DNA from: Nocardiopsis endophytica
Lineage (GTDB): Bacteria > Actinomycetota > Actinomycetes > Streptosporangiales > Streptosporangiaceae
Assembly: GCF_027706725.1 (NCBI RefSeq)
Contig: NZ_JAQFWQ010000054.1
Location: 1-45,554, forward strand
DNA length: 45,554 bases
Direction: 5' to 3'
In this document: in pieces, positions 27,149 to 35,842 of the stretch
Numbering within the stretch: the stretch's first letter is position 1
Layout: each line of letters starts with the position of its first letter
Position numbers and translations under genes: made by a program
Notes under the pieces: model-generated
The model's input: only the letters and a program-made list of their open reading frames with translations
Told to the model about the DNA's origin: nothing
The model's database searches: none

Positions 27149-27326
27149 CGCGCCTCCTCTCCCGCCGACACCGAGGTGCGCCCCGATGGCCCCGGCCACC
27201 GCGAGCAGCCTTCAGGCGCGACCGGCGCGAGGCTCCGGCGGGCGCCGATCCGGGCTCCGAAGCACCGTTCCCCGCACCGCTCCGTTCCGGAAGTCCCGTG
27301 GGCTCCCCCTCCCCACACGATCGGCT

Positions 27327-28859
27327 TCACGGGTACCGCCCCGACCACAGGGCGAACGCCATCGCCGTGTCCTCCGGCTCCGGCGCGCTCCGGCCCGCCA
27401 GGTCGGCCAGGGTCCACGCCACCCGCAGCGACCGGTCCACCCCGCGTGCGCTGATCTCACCGCGCTCCATCGCCGCCGCGAGGATCGACCGGGCGGCCTC
27501 GGGCACCGGGAACCGCCGGCGCAGCTCGGCCCCCGGAACCTGCGCGTTGGCCCGCCACGGCGTCCCCTCGAACCGCTCGGCCGACCGCTCGCGCGCCCGC
27601 GCCACCCGCTCCGCCACCTGTTCCGACGTCTCCGCGAACGGCTGGTCGGCCAGCAGCTCGCCCCGGGTCACCGGCTGCAGCTCGATCTTGAGGTCGACCC
27701 GGTCCAGCAGCGGTCCCGACAGCCGCGCCAGGTACCGGCGGCGCTGCGGGGGCGGGCACGTGCACGCCGGCCCGGGCCGCGCGCACGGGCACGGGTTGGC
27801 CGCCATGCACAGCTGGAACCGCGCCGGGAAGGTGACCGTCCCCAACGCGCGGTCCACGGTCACCTCGCCCGACTCCAGCGGCTGCCGGAGCGAGTCCAGC
27901 ACCGACCGCTGGAACTCCGGGGCCTCGTCGAGGAACAGCACCCCGCGATGCGCCCGCGACACGCACCCCGGCCTGATGCTCGTGCTCCCGCCGCCGACCA
28001 TCGCCACCCGGGTGGCGGTGTGGTGCGGAGCGCTGTACGGCGGCACGGTGATCAACGGCTCCCTGCGCGACAGCGTCCCCGCCACGCTGTGCACCGCCGT
28101 CACCTCCACCGCCTCCTGCCGCGACAGCGGCGGCAGCACCGTCGGCAGCCGCTCGGCCAGCAGGCTCTTCCCCGTCCCCGGCGGGCCGATCATCATCAGG
28201 TGGTGCCCGCCCGCCGCGGCGATCTCCACCGCCCGCCGCGCCATCGGCTGCCCCAGCACGTCCGCGAGGTCCGGCCGGGGCGCCCGGTGCGCATCGCGCT
28301 CGGGGCAGGGCGGCTCGTCCTCGAACAGGTCCTCCTGCGGCGGCGCCTCGCCGCGCAGCCGGGCGAACAGCTCGGTGAGGGAGCGGACGGCGATCACCTC
28401 CACGTCCGGCACCAGCCGCGCCTCGGCAGCGTTCTCCCTGGCCACGGCGAAGGTCGTATGCCCGCCCCGGACGGCCGCCAGAACGGCGGGGAGCACCCCC
28501 TCCACCGGGCGCGTGCGCCCGTCCAGGCCCAGCTCCGCCATGAAGACGCAGTCGTGGACGCCCTCCAGGGGCACGGCCCCGTCCGCCCCCAGCACCGCAG
28601 CGGCGATCGCCAGGTCGAACCCGCTCCCGCGCTTGGGCAGGCTCGCCGGGGACAGGCTGACGGTGATCTGGCAGTCCGGCCAGGTCTCCCCCGAATTGGC
28701 GACGGCGGCGCGGATGCGGTCGCGGGCCTCCCTCAGGGCGGTGTCGGGCAGGCCGACGAGGGTGAGGGCCGCCTGCCCCGAGCCCAGGTGCGCCTCGACC
28801 TCGACGGGGTGCCCCTCGACGCCGAGCAGGGCCATGGACAGCGTGCGCGCCAGGGCCAT
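27327..28859 (-). CDS. YifB/ComM family Mg-chelatase-like AAA+ ATPase
   Basis: A 510-residue protein. The N-terminal ChlI-like domain covers about 20-140 (VGLPDTALREARDRIRAAV, SLSPASLPKRGSGFDL). Walker A is GPPGTGKS at 225-232 and Walker B is GVLFLDEAPEF. A cysteine cluster CPCARPGPACTC, probably zinc-binding, follows. ComM-type proteins are branch-migrating helicases in DNA uptake. The start abuts the yraN stop, so the two are coupled. Confidence 0.93.
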   Translation of the reverse strand: MALARTLSMALLGVEGHPVEVEAHLGSGQAALTLVGLPDTALREARDRIRAAVANSGETWPDCQITVSLSPASLPKRGSGFDLAIAAAVLGADGAVPLEGVHDCVFMAELGLDGRTRPVEGVLPAVLAAVRGGHTTFAVARENAAEARLVPDVEVIAVRSLTELFARLRGEAPPQEDLFEDEPPCPERDAHRAPRPDLADVLGQPMARRAVEIAAAGGHHLMMIGPPGTGKSLLAERLPTVLPPLSRQEAVEVTAVHSVAGTLSRREPLITVPPYSAPHHTATRVAMVGGGSTSIRPGCVSRAHRGVLFLDEAPEFQRSVLDSLRQPLESGEVTVDRALGTVTFPARFQLCMAANPCPCARPGPACTCPPPQRRRYLARLSGPLLDRVDLKIELQPVTRGELLADQPFAETSEQVAERVARARERSAERFEGTPWRANAQVPGAELRRRFPVPEAARSILAAAMERGEISARGVDRSLRVAWTLADLAGRSAPEPEDTAMAFALWSGRYP

Positions 28860-29240
28860 TCACGCCACCCCCTGGTCGTGCCGGAGGTAGGCGCGCCCGT
28901 CCCGGCGGACGAGGACGCCGACGACGTCGACCCGGGTGCGCGGCGGTGCGTTGTGGGCCTGCGCGCGGTAGCGCCGGGCCAGGCGGCGCAGCCGCCGCAG
29001 CTTCGCCGGGCCGACCGCTTCGAGCGGGGTCCCGAAGCGCTGCCCGGTGCGGGTCTTCACCTCGACGACGATGAGCGTGCCGCCCCAGCGGGCGACGATG
29101 TCGATCTCACCGTCCGGGCAGCGCCAGTTCCGCGCGAGGATGCGCAGCCCGGTCCGCCGCAGGTGCGCGGCGGCCAGGTCCTCGCCGTACCGCCCGAGTG
29201 CGGCCTTGGTCCACCCCGATCCGGCCGTGGCCGATGCCAT
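28860..29240 (-). CDS. UPF0102 family protein (YraN), nuclease-like fold
   Basis: A 126-residue protein with a restriction-endonuclease-like core: [13 protein letters not shown], then [13 protein letters not shown], then [15 protein letters not shown], giving the E, D and E-x-K positions. Its biochemical role is not established. It is first in the yraN-yifB-dprA series, the usual actinobacterial order. Start ATG 29240. Confidence 0.9.
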   Translation of the reverse strand: MASATAGSGWTKAALGRYGEDLAAAHLRRTGLRILARNWRCPDGEIDIVARWGGTLIVVEVKTRTGQRFGTPLEAVGPAKLRRLRRLARRYRAQAHNAPPRTRVDVVGVLVRRDGRAYLRHDQGVA

Positions 29241-29305
29241 GGGCCCTCACCTCCGAGCCCGATGGTGAGGGCCGGCGAGGCACCGTGGCGGACGGATCGA
29301 CGGGC

Positions 29306-29314
29306 TGTGGACAA
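29306..29314 (-). other. DnaA-box sequence (second copy)
   Basis: TGTGGACAA on the plus strand, TTGTCCACA on the minus strand. It lies 19 bp from the CRISPR-like hairpins. Isolated, so of uncertain meaning. Confidence 0.35.
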
Positions 29315-29330
29315 GGCGGCGGAACGCGAC

Positions 29331-29467
29331 AGGTATCTCCGCGTGTGCGGAGCGGGGGAGCCCACGACGGGATCGTCGTCCATCTCCGCCTGTGCGGAGC
29401 ACGATGTCCTGGGAGGACCAGGATCACGACCATTTGCTGCTTCCATCTCCGCGCCCGCGGAGCCCGG
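29331..29467 (-). repeat. Three CRISPR-repeat-like hairpins, possible decayed mini-array
   Basis: On the minus strand three units share CTCCGC-n4-GCGGAGAT: at 29352-29335 (CTCCGCACACGCGGAGAT), 29399-29382 (CTCCGCACAGGCGGAGAT) and 29462-29445 (CTCCGCGGGCGCGGAGAT). The unit and flanks resemble an actinobacterial type I-E repeat (GTGCTCC..GCGG..GATGGA) with the stem shortened. Spacings are 63 and 47 bases; 63 fits repeat plus spacer, 47 does not. There are no cas genes in the window. It may equally be a simple hairpin repeat. Confidence 0.4.
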
Positions 29468-29570
29468 GGCGGTCCTCCCGCTGCCGACCGCCTCCGGGCG
29501 CTCACCCCAGTGTGCCCGCCCCGGGTCGCCGAGGGCCGCGGCCCCCGCTTCGGCCGCCCCCGCATACGAC

Positions 29571-29600
29571 GGAGGGCGGGGCCGTGCGGCCCCGCCCTCC
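29571..29600 (-). terminator. Terminator after the DUF2469 gene
   Basis: Perfect 13 bp stem GGAGGGCGGGGCC/GGCCCCGCCCTCC with loop GTGC, 27 bp after the stop at 29628. Confidence 0.78.
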
Positions 29601-29627
29601 GCGGGCGTCATCTCCCGAGGGGTCCTG

Positions 29628-29954
29628 CTACTCCTGGCCGGGGCGGCCTGAGGGGACCTCGAGGTCGGACTTGGTGATCTCCTCGACGTTCACGTCCTTG
29701 AACGTCACCACGCGCACGTTGCGGACGAACCTCGCCGGGCGGTACATGTCCCACACCCAGGCGTCCTCCATCGTGACCTCGAAGTACATCTCACCGTTCT
29801 CGGTGCTGCGCGGCTGCAGGTCGACGTGGTTCGTCAGGTAGAACCGCCGCTCGGTCTCGACCACGTACGAGAACAGGCCGACGACGTCGCGGTACTCCCG
29901 ATAGAGCTGCAGCTCCATCTCGGCCTCGTACTTCTCCAGGTCCTCAGAACTCAT
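29628..29954 (-). CDS. DUF2469 family protein
   Basis: A 108-residue acidic cytoplasmic protein of the actinobacterial DUF2469 family. It starts MSSEDLEKYEAEMELQLYRE and includes YREYRDVVGLFSYVVETERRFYL and MYFEVTMEDAWVWDMYRPAR, which are nearly invariant in the family. The ATG at 29954 is preferred; upstream residues in the longer frame are Gly-rich and not conserved. It sits between lepB and yraN as in other actinobacteria. Function unknown. Confidence 0.9.
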   Translation of the reverse strand: MSSEDLEKYEAEMELQLYREYRDVVGLFSYVVETERRFYLTNHVDLQPRSTENGEMYFEVTMEDAWVWDMYRPARFVRNVRVVTFKDVNVEEITKSDLEVPSGRPGQE

Positions 29955-30096
29955 CTCGCGCTCGCTTTCGTCGTGCACCCCAGGTCCGCCGGCCCGGCCC
30001 CCTTCGCCCCGTTCGGCGCCTCTTGGTCCTGCCATGCTCGAAAGCGGATGTCTTCCGCTACAGATCCATCATGCGCCATATGTCAACCGCGCGCTG

Positions 30097-31152
30097 TCAT
30101 TCGCCGGAATCCCCGGCGTGTGACTTCCCGGACCCCGGGCGCCGCCGCCACAGGCTCCGGCCCGCCCGGCGCACCGGCACCGCGGCCGCCGCCCCCAGCA
30201 GCAGCGGCGCCGCCGGGACCGCCGCGGCCGCCACCGGCCCGGCCGCCCCGCCGCCGTCCGGGGAGCCCGCGGCCTCGCCGCCACCGCCGCCCTCGTTCAG
30301 GGAGTCGAACGTCTCCGGGATCGGCAGCGTCCGCATCCGGTCCACCGGCCACATCAGGACGAACGCCCGGCCGACGACCTCGTCCTCGGCGATCGTGCCC
30401 TCCCCCGGGTCGTTCTGGTGCAGGCGGGAGTCGTAGGAGATCTGCCGGTGGTCGCCCATCAGCCAGAGCCGCCCCTCGGGCACCTCGACCGGCCCGAACT
30501 CGGTGTGCGTGTCCTGGCTGCCCGGGTACAGGTACGGCTCGTCCAGCGGCTCGCCGTTGACCAGGACGCGCCCCTCGGCGTCGCAGCACTCCACCGTGTC
30601 GCCGCCGACGCCGATCACGCGCTTGATGTAGTCCTTGCCGGTGGGCTGCACGCCGAGCTGCTGGCCCACCCAGGTGAACAGCCGGTTCACCGCGTTCCCG
30701 GACTCGGGGGCCTCCACCCCCGGCTCGTCCCAGGTCCCGGTGCCGTTGAACACCACGATGTCCCCGCGCTCGATGTCGCGCACCTGGTAGACGAGCTTGT
30801 TGACCAGCACCCGGTCGTTGATCTGGAGGGTGTCCTCCATGGACCCGGAGGGGATGTAGAACGGCTGCACCACCCAGGTCTTGATGACGAAGGCCAGGAC
30901 CAGCGCGATGACGATCAGGAGGGGAAGCTCCTTCCAGAAGGAGCCCTTCTTCTCGCCCGTCTCCTCTTTCTTGGCGCCCATCGCGTCCTCCGCACTCCCC
31001 CTGGGCCGTCCGGCGTCCGGTCCGGCACCCTCCGCGCCCTCGGCGGCCGACCCGGGGTCGGCGGGCCCACCGGGGCCGGACACACGTCTGGCTCCCCCGC
31101 GGTCGTCCGCAGGGGAGCCAGTGGTGTGCGTGCCGGATTCCTCGTTGCTCAT
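30097..31152 (-). CDS. lepB: Signal peptidase I
   Basis: A 351-residue membrane serine protease that removes signal peptides from exported proteins. The Ser-Lys dyad is S104 in PSGSMEDTL and K177 in KDYIKRVIGVGGD; LMGDHRQISYDSR is the last conserved box. A long Gly/Ala-rich cytoplasmic N-terminus (1-70) precedes the first membrane segment (77-91). A second hydrophobic segment near the C-terminus (about 305-330) ends in a basic tail. It is 77 bp downstream of rplS. Confidence 0.94.
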   Translation of the reverse strand: MSNEESGTHTTGSPADDRGGARRVSGPGGPADPGSAAEGAEGAGPDAGRPRGSAEDAMGAKKEETGEKKGSFWKELPLLIVIALVLAFVIKTWVVQPFYIPSGSMEDTLQINDRVLVNKLVYQVRDIERGDIVVFNGTGTWDEPGVEAPESGNAVNRLFTWVGQQLGVQPTGKDYIKRVIGVGGDTVECCDAEGRVLVNGEPLDEPYLYPGSQDTHTEFGPVEVPEGRLWLMGDHRQISYDSRLHQNDPGEGTIAEDEVVGRAFVLMWPVDRMRTLPIPETFDSLNEGGGGGEAAGSPDGGGAAGPVAAAAVPAAPLLLGAAAAVPVRRAGRSLWRRRPGSGKSHAGDSGE

Positions 31153-31189
31153 CGGGAACGAAGCCTATCCGAGCGGCGCGTCGCGCGCC

Positions 31190-31216
31190 GATAAAAGTGC
31201 GCGCCCGAAAGCGCGC
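31190..31216 (-). terminator. Terminator after rplS
   Basis: On the minus strand GCGCGC-tttcgg-GCGCGC is followed by ACTTTTATC. The stem is only 6 bp but there is a short T-run. It lies 14 bp after the rplS stop. Confidence 0.55.
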
Positions 31217-31229
31217 GGCCGGCCGGAGC

Positions 31230-31589
31230 CTACTTGGCGGCGGGCTCGCGGCGCTCGGGGATGCGGGCGGCCTTGCCCCGCAGGTCCCGCAGGTAGTACA
31301 GCTTGGCGCGGCGGACGCGACCGCGGGCGGCGACCTCGATCTTCTCGATGGCCGGGGTGTGCACCGGGAAGGTGCGCTCCACGCCGACCCCGTAGCTGAC
31401 CTTGCGGACCGTGAAGGTCTCGCGGTTGCCGGCGCCCTGCCGTCGGATCACCGCACCCTTGAAGACCTGGATACGGGACCGGTTCCCCTCGGTCACGCGC
31501 ACGTGGACGTTGAGCGTGTCGCCCGGGCGGAAGTCGGGGATGTCGGAGCGCAGCTGGGCCTTCTCGAGCTCCTGGATAGCGGTGTGCAT
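31230..31589 (-). CDS. rplS: 50S ribosomal protein L19
   Basis: A 119-residue L19 protein, full length. Motifs are [49 protein letters not shown] and [18 protein letters not shown]. It lies downstream of trmD after a 167 bp gap in which I see no gene. Confidence 0.97.
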   Translation of the reverse strand: MHTAIQELEKAQLRSDIPDFRPGDTLNVHVRVTEGNRSRIQVFKGAVIRRQGAGNRETFTVRKVSYGVGVERTFPVHTPAIEKIEVAARGRVRRAKLYYLRDLRGKAARIPERREPAAK

Positions 31590-31756
31590 CTCAGCGATTC
31601 CTCATCGGTTGCGCGCCGCGGCGACGGCCATTGCGGTTCGCGCGGGCGGATTCTGCTGCCGGTGTCGATGTGTGCCCGTGTGGGCGGAGGCGATTCCGCC
31701 GCCTAGGCGTCGGCCGACAGCATGCGGACGAACGTCTACGGCAGGGGCAACTCGTC

Positions 31757-32557
31757 TTAGTCTGCCATAGATTCGGGCCCGGCCTGTAACCGGGCCTCGG
31801 CGAGGACCTCCTGGTCGCGGCGGTCGAAGCGGGAGGGGTCGCCCTCCCCGAGCAGCTCCGGCCGCATCCTCGCCGTCTTGCGGAGGGCCTGGTCGCGGCG
31901 CCACCGGTCGACCGCGCCGTGGTCACCGGACAGCAGCACGGGCGGCACCTCGCGCCCCCGCCACACCGCGGGCTTGGTGTAGACGGGCCCCTCCAGCAGG
32001 TGCTCCATCTCTCCCGGGGCGAAGGAGTCCTGGTCGACCGAGTCGCGGTTGCCGAGCACCCCCGGCAGCAGCCGCGACACCGTCTCGACCATGACCAGGG
32101 TGGCCGACTCCCCGCCCGCCAGGACGTAGTCGCCGATGCTCAGCTCCTCGACGGGCATCCGCGCGGCCGCCTCCTCCAGGACCCGGCCGTCGATGCCCTC
32201 GTAGCGCCCGCAGGCGAAGACCAGCCACGGCTCGGCGGCCAGCCGGTCGGCGCGGGCCTGGGTGAACGGCGCCCCGCTGGGGGTGGGCACGATCAGCCGG
32301 GGGACGGCCCCCTCCCGGCCTTCCGGCCCGGCGGCGGCGACCGCGTCCAGCGCCTCGCCCCACGGCTCGGGCTTCATGACCATCCCCGGCCCGCCCCCGT
32401 AGGGCGTGTCGTCGACGGTGTTGTGCCGGTCGTGGGTCCAGGACCGCAGGTCGTGCAGGCGGATGTCGAGGATCCCCGCCTCCCGCGCCTTGCCGATGAG
32501 CGACAGCTCCAGCGGCGCGAAGTAGTCGGGGAAGATGGTGACGATGTCGATGCGCAC
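31757..32557 (-). CDS. trmD: tRNA (guanine-37-N1)-methyltransferase
   Basis: A 266-residue SPOUT-fold enzyme that methylates G37 of tRNA to prevent frameshifting. Motifs are VTIFPDYFAPL, DDTPYGGGPGMVMKPEP, CGRYEGIDGRV and LSIGDYVLAGGESA, which form the knot and SAM site. It follows rimM with a 6-base gap in the rpsP operon. Confidence 0.97.
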   Translation of the reverse strand: MRIDIVTIFPDYFAPLELSLIGKAREAGILDIRLHDLRSWTHDRHNTVDDTPYGGGPGMVMKPEPWGEALDAVAAAGPEGREGAVPRLIVPTPSGAPFTQARADRLAAEPWLVFACGRYEGIDGRVLEEAAARMPVEELSIGDYVLAGGESATLVMVETVSRLLPGVLGNRDSVDQDSFAPGEMEHLLEGPVYTKPAVWRGREVPPVLLSGDHGAVDRWRRDQALRKTARMRPELLGEGDPSRFDRRDQEVLAEARLQAGPESMAD

Positions 32558-32563
32558 CGGCGC

Positions 32564-33121
32564 TCACCCCTCCCCTTCGGCGGCCTCGCGCGGGGCGGCG
32601 GCCTCCTCGGCGGCGTCCGGGTCGAGCAGCCCGGGCGGGGGGTCCAGGGTGAGCGTGCCCGCGGCGGTGTCCACCTCGGGCACGATCGCGCGGACGAAGG
32701 GCACCAGCGCCTCCCGGCCCCCGCCGGTGTCGATCACCAGCAGGTCCTGGGCGTGGTGCAGCACGTCGGCGACCACGCCGACCTCGCCGCCGCCCACGGT
32801 GCGGGCGCGCAGCCCGATCAGCTCGTGGTCGCGGAACTCGTCGGGGTCCTCGATCGGCCCCAGGTCCGCCGACTCCACCTGCAGCACGGTGCCGCGCAGC
32901 CCTTCGGCGGCGGTGCGGTCGGCCACCCCCTCGAAGCGCACGAGCAGGCGCCCCGAGTGGGTGCGGGACGAGGCCACCACGAGCGGCCCCGCCGACTCGG
33001 GGTCGGTGAGCAGGCGCGAGCCGGGCGCGAAGCGCGCCTGCGGCTCGTCCGTGCGCACGTCGACGGCCACGTCGCCACGGATCCCGTGGGCGCGGCCGAT
33101 CCGGCCGACAACCAGACGCAT
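32564..33121 (-). CDS. rimM: Ribosome maturation factor RimM
   Basis: A 185-residue 30S assembly factor. The N-terminal RimM barrel starts VVGRIGRAHGIRGDVAVDV, and the PRC-barrel half has ELIGLRA and VPFVRAIVPEVD. The ATG at 33121 places the conserved start at residue 2; GAGGAAG is upstream. The open frame to 33181 adds no domain. Confidence 0.94.
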   Translation of the reverse strand: MRLVVGRIGRAHGIRGDVAVDVRTDEPQARFAPGSRLLTDPESAGPLVVASSRTHSGRLLVRFEGVADRTAAEGLRGTVLQVESADLGPIEDPDEFRDHELIGLRARTVGGGEVGVVADVLHHAQDLLVIDTGGGREALVPFVRAIVPEVDTAAGTLTLDPPPGLLDPDAAEEAAAPREAAEGEG

Positions 33122-33180
33122 CGCGGTCTTCCTCGTTCCCTTCCCCGTCCGGTGTGGGCCCCGGCCCCCCGGACACGACA

Positions 33181-33217
33181 CCGGGGGCGCCGACCCGTCG
33201 CGGATCGGCGCCCCCGG
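33181..33217 (-). terminator. Hairpin between khpA and rimM
   Basis: Perfect 13 bp stem CCGGGGGCGCCGA/TCGGCGCCCCCGG with an 11-nt loop, 8 bp after the khpA stop. Probably a partial terminator within the operon. Confidence 0.65.
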
Positions 33218-33225
33218 CGCACGGT

Positions 33226-33468
33226 TCAGCGCACCTCGTGCAGGTCCAGCAGGTCCACGCGGACGTACTTGCCGCCGGCCAGCGAACCGACCACGGTCCG
33301 CAGGGCCTTGGCGGTCCGGCCGTTGCGGCCGATGACCTTGCCGAGGTCGTCGGGATGCACCCGAACTTCGAGCACCTTGCCCTTGCGGAGCCTCTTGGCT
33401 CTCACCTGGACATCGTCGGCGTTCACCACGATGCCCTTGACCAGGTGCTCAAGCGCCTCTTCCAGCAC
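33226..33468 (-). CDS. khpA: KH-domain RNA-binding protein (KhpA)
   Basis: An 80-residue single KH-domain protein. The GxxG loop is G47-R-N-G50 in VIGRNGRTAKALR, and the C-terminus VRVDLLDLHEVR matches actinobacterial KhpA. It starts one base after the rpsP stop, so the two are coupled. KhpA-type proteins bind RNA in ribosome-linked and cell-envelope regulation. Confidence 0.92.
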   Translation of the reverse strand: MLEEALEHLVKGIVVNADDVQVRAKRLRKGKVLEVRVHPDDLGKVIGRNGRTAKALRTVVGSLAGGKYVRVDLLDLHEVR

Positions 33469-33469
33469 G

Positions 33470-33922
33470 TCAGGCCTCGCCCTCGGGCTTGGGGGTCTCG
33501 TCGGTCGCCTCGTCGGCCTTCTCGGCCTTCTTCTTGGCCCTGCCCTTGCCGCCCTTGTCCTCGTTGTCCGGGAGCACGAGCTCCTTCAGGACGGCCTGGA
33601 AGGCGGCCTCCTCGGCCTCCTTGTCGCGCGGCTCGGCGACCTGGATCGGCTTCTGGGGCTTGGGCAGGCCCTTGAACTCCTGCCAGTCACCGGTCTTCTT
33701 CAGGAGGGTCTTGACCGGGTCGGTCGGCTGGGCCCCCTGCGACAGCCAGTACTGCGCCCGCTCCGAGTTCACCTCGATGAAGCTGGGGTGCTCCTTCGGG
33801 TGGTACTTGCCGATCTCCTCGATCGCCTGGCCGTCGCGCTTGGCGCGGGCGTCGGCGACGATGATGCGGTACTGGGGCGTACGGATCTTCCCCATACGCT
33901 TGAGCTTGATCTTGACAGCCAC
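33470..33922 (-). CDS. rpsP: 30S ribosomal protein S16
   Basis: A 150-residue S16 with the core [20 protein letters not shown] and [23 protein letters not shown]-type segments in the first ~80 residues. It carries a Lys/Ala/Glu-rich C-terminal extension of about 50 residues beyond the usual S16 end, which is longer than in proteobacteria. The GTG at 33922 is chosen because AGGAG is 9 bases upstream; the longer frame to 34051 lacks homology. Confidence 0.95.
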   Translation of the reverse strand: MAVKIKLKRMGKIRTPQYRIIVADARAKRDGQAIEEIGKYHPKEHPSFIEVNSERAQYWLSQGAQPTDPVKTLLKKTGDWQEFKGLPKPQKPIQVAEPRDKEAEEAAFQAVLKELVLPDNEDKGGKGRAKKKAEKADEATDETPKPEGEA

Positions 33923-34056
33923 GGAGTGGTTCTCCTGAATTGCGTGAGCGAGTGCCCGTTCGGACGCCGCCGCGTGGGGTTGCGGGGGCCGATCGGGCCG
34001 GACGTGGGCGCCGGGCAAGTAGAGGGCCGACCCGGGCACCGTGAGTCGCACGATCG

Positions 34057-34062
34057 ATTATG
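34057..34062 (-). promoter_or_regulatory. -10 box of the rpsP operon
   Basis: CATAAT on the minus strand, about 135 bases upstream of the rpsP GTG. No good -35 is seen. It lies 15 bp from the ffh terminator stem. Confidence 0.4.
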
Positions 34063-34076
34063 CCAGAGCGTGAGCA

Positions 34077-34128
34077 CCCCCGCGTGCGTCCGCGCGGCCC
34101 GGGCGGGTCGCGCGGACGCACGCGGGGG
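34077..34128 (-). terminator. Terminator after ffh
   Basis: Perfect 19 bp stem (34077-34095 with 34110-34128) and a 14-nt loop, 19 bp after the ffh stop. It is the longest perfect hairpin of the window. Confidence 0.8.
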
Positions 34129-34146
34129 CCGCCGCGCCGTGCGCCC

Positions 34147-35739
34147 CTACTTCTTCTTGCCGAAGTCGAAATCCGACAGGTCGGGCATCTTCCCGCCGCC
34201 GAGCGCGGGGGGCAGCTGCCCGCCGCCCAGCCCGGGCGGCAGGTCGGGCATCTGCTGCGGCGCGGGGCCCTCCTCCCGGCGGCGCTGCCGCTCGGCGGCC
34301 TTCTCGGCCTCCTGCTGCTTCGCCTTCATCGGGTTGCCGCTGCGCTGCTTGCCCTTCTTCGCCTTCTTGGCCTGGGCCTTGGCCTTCTTCCTGTTGCCGC
34401 CGCCCATGCCGGGCATCCCCGGCATCCCGGGCATGTTGCCGTTCTTCATCTGGCGCATCATCTTCTGCGCCTCGAAGAACCGGGTGACCAGCCCGCTGAC
34501 CTCGCCCACCTCGGTGCCCGAGCCGTTGGCGATGCGCAGCCGCCGGGAGCCGTTGATGATCTTGGGGTTGTCCCGCTCGGCCGGGGTCATCGACCGGATG
34601 ATCGCGGTGATCCGGTCCAGGTCCTTGTCGTCGACGCTCGCCAGCTGGTCCTTCATCTGGCCCATGCCCGGCATCATGCCGAGCAGGTTCCCGATGGGGC
34701 CGAGCTTGCGGACCATCCCCATCTGCTCGAGGAAGTCGTCGAGGGTGAAGTCGTCGTCGGAGGCCAGCGTCTTGGCCATCCTGTTGACTTCTTCTTCCTC
34801 GAAGGTGCGCTGCGCCTTCTCGATCAGGGTGAGCACGTCGCCCATGTCGAGGATGCGCGAGGCCATCCGCTCGGGGTGGAAGAGGTCGAAGTCGTCGAGC
34901 TTCTCACCGGTGGAGGCGAACATGATCGGCCGGCCGGTGATGTGCCGGATCGACAGCGCGGCACCGCCGCGGGCGTCGCCGTCGAGCTTGGTCAGCGCCA
35001 CCGCGTCGTAGCCGACGCCGTCCAGGAACGCCTGGGCGGTGGCCACCGCGTCCTGGCCGATCATCGCGTCGACGACGAACAGGACCTCGTCCGGGGAGAC
35101 CGCGTCGCGGATGTCGGCGGCCTGGCGCATCATCTCCTCGTCGACGCCCAGGCGGCCGGCGGTGTCGATGATGACCACGTTGTGGTTGTTGCGCTCGGCC
35201 TCCTCCAGGGAGCGGCGCGCGACCTCGACCGGGTCGCCCACGCCGTTGCCGGGCTCGGGGGCGAACACCGGGACCTTCGCGCGCTCGCCGACCACCTGGA
35301 GCTGGGTGACGGCGTTGGGCCGCTGCAGGTCGGCGGCGACCAGCAGCGGCGTGTTGCGCTGCCCGGCCAGCCACTGGCCGAGCTTGCCCGCCAGGGTGGT
35401 CTTGCCGGCGCCCTGGAGGCCGGCGAGCATGATGACGGTCGGCGGGTTCTTGGCGAACCGGATCTCCCGGGTCTCGCCGCCGAGGACCTCGATGAGCTCC
35501 TCGTTGACGATCTTGATGACCTGCTGCGCCGGGTTCAGCGCCCGGGAGACCTCCTCGCCCCGCGCGCGCTCCTTGACCTTCGCGATGAAGTCGCGGACGA
35601 CCGGGAGGGCGACGTCCGCCTCCAGAAGTGCGAGACGGATCTCGCGCGCGGTCGCGTTGATGTCCTCCTCGGACAGCCGGCCCTTGCTGCGCAGCGAGCT
35701 GAAGACCGATGTCAGCCGGTCGGAAAGCGTCTCGAACAC
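34147..35739 (-). CDS. ffh: Signal recognition particle protein Ffh (SRP54)
   Basis: A 530-residue GTPase that binds signal sequences and 4.5S RNA. The N domain is followed by the G domain: P-loop GLQGAGKTT at 107-115, IDTAGRLGVDEEMM, and TKLDGDARGGAALS. The M domain begins near residue 320 with methionine-rich MGMVRKLGPIGNLLGMMPGM and the RNA-binding SRRLRIANGSG. The C-terminus is long, Lys- then Gly/Pro-rich. It pairs with FtsY, also in this window. Confidence 0.97.
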   Translation of the reverse strand: MFETLSDRLTSVFSSLRSKGRLSEEDINATAREIRLALLEADVALPVVRDFIAKVKERARGEEVSRALNPAQQVIKIVNEELIEVLGGETREIRFAKNPPTVIMLAGLQGAGKTTLAGKLGQWLAGQRNTPLLVAADLQRPNAVTQLQVVGERAKVPVFAPEPGNGVGDPVEVARRSLEEAERNNHNVVIIDTAGRLGVDEEMMRQAADIRDAVSPDEVLFVVDAMIGQDAVATAQAFLDGVGYDAVALTKLDGDARGGAALSIRHITGRPIMFASTGEKLDDFDLFHPERMASRILDMGDVLTLIEKAQRTFEEEEVNRMAKTLASDDDFTLDDFLEQMGMVRKLGPIGNLLGMMPGMGQMKDQLASVDDKDLDRITAIIRSMTPAERDNPKIINGSRRLRIANGSGTEVGEVSGLVTRFFEAQKMMRQMKNGNMPGMPGMPGMGGGNRKKAKAQAKKAKKGKQRSGNPMKAKQQEAEKAAERQRRREEGPAPQQMPDLPPGLGGGQLPPALGGGKMPDLSDFDFGKKK

Positions 35740-35797
35740 GAGTCTGGACCCGTCCTTCTCCTCGGGATTGGTCTCCTAGGTTACCCGCCCCCACAAG

Positions 35798-35827
35798 GCG
35801 GGGCGGGCCCAGCCGGACCCGCCCCTG
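35798..35827 (-). terminator. Hairpin after the lipoprotein gene
   Basis: GGGGCGGG (35800-35807) pairs with CCCGCCCC (35818-35825), 17 bp beyond the lipoprotein stop at 35843. An overlapping alternative fold is possible with CCCGCCCCC upstream. Confidence 0.6.
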
Positions 35828-35842
35828 CCCGCAGGAAACGGG

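Larger units (their letters stand above)
29241..29627. other. Non-coding gap between yraN and the DUF2469 gene
   Basis: No gene is supported in these 387 bases. They hold a DnaA-box sequence, a cluster of three CRISPR-repeat-like hairpins and a terminator. Confidence 0.55.

Noticed and set aside
31590-31756. Ribosomal leader RNA upstream of rplS
   Set aside because: I could not find a convincing conserved structure; the gap is only GC-rich with short palindromes.
31919-35011. 1030-residue plus-strand open frame over trmD, rimM, rpsP and ffh
   Set aside because: Antisense shadow of conserved genes and their terminators.
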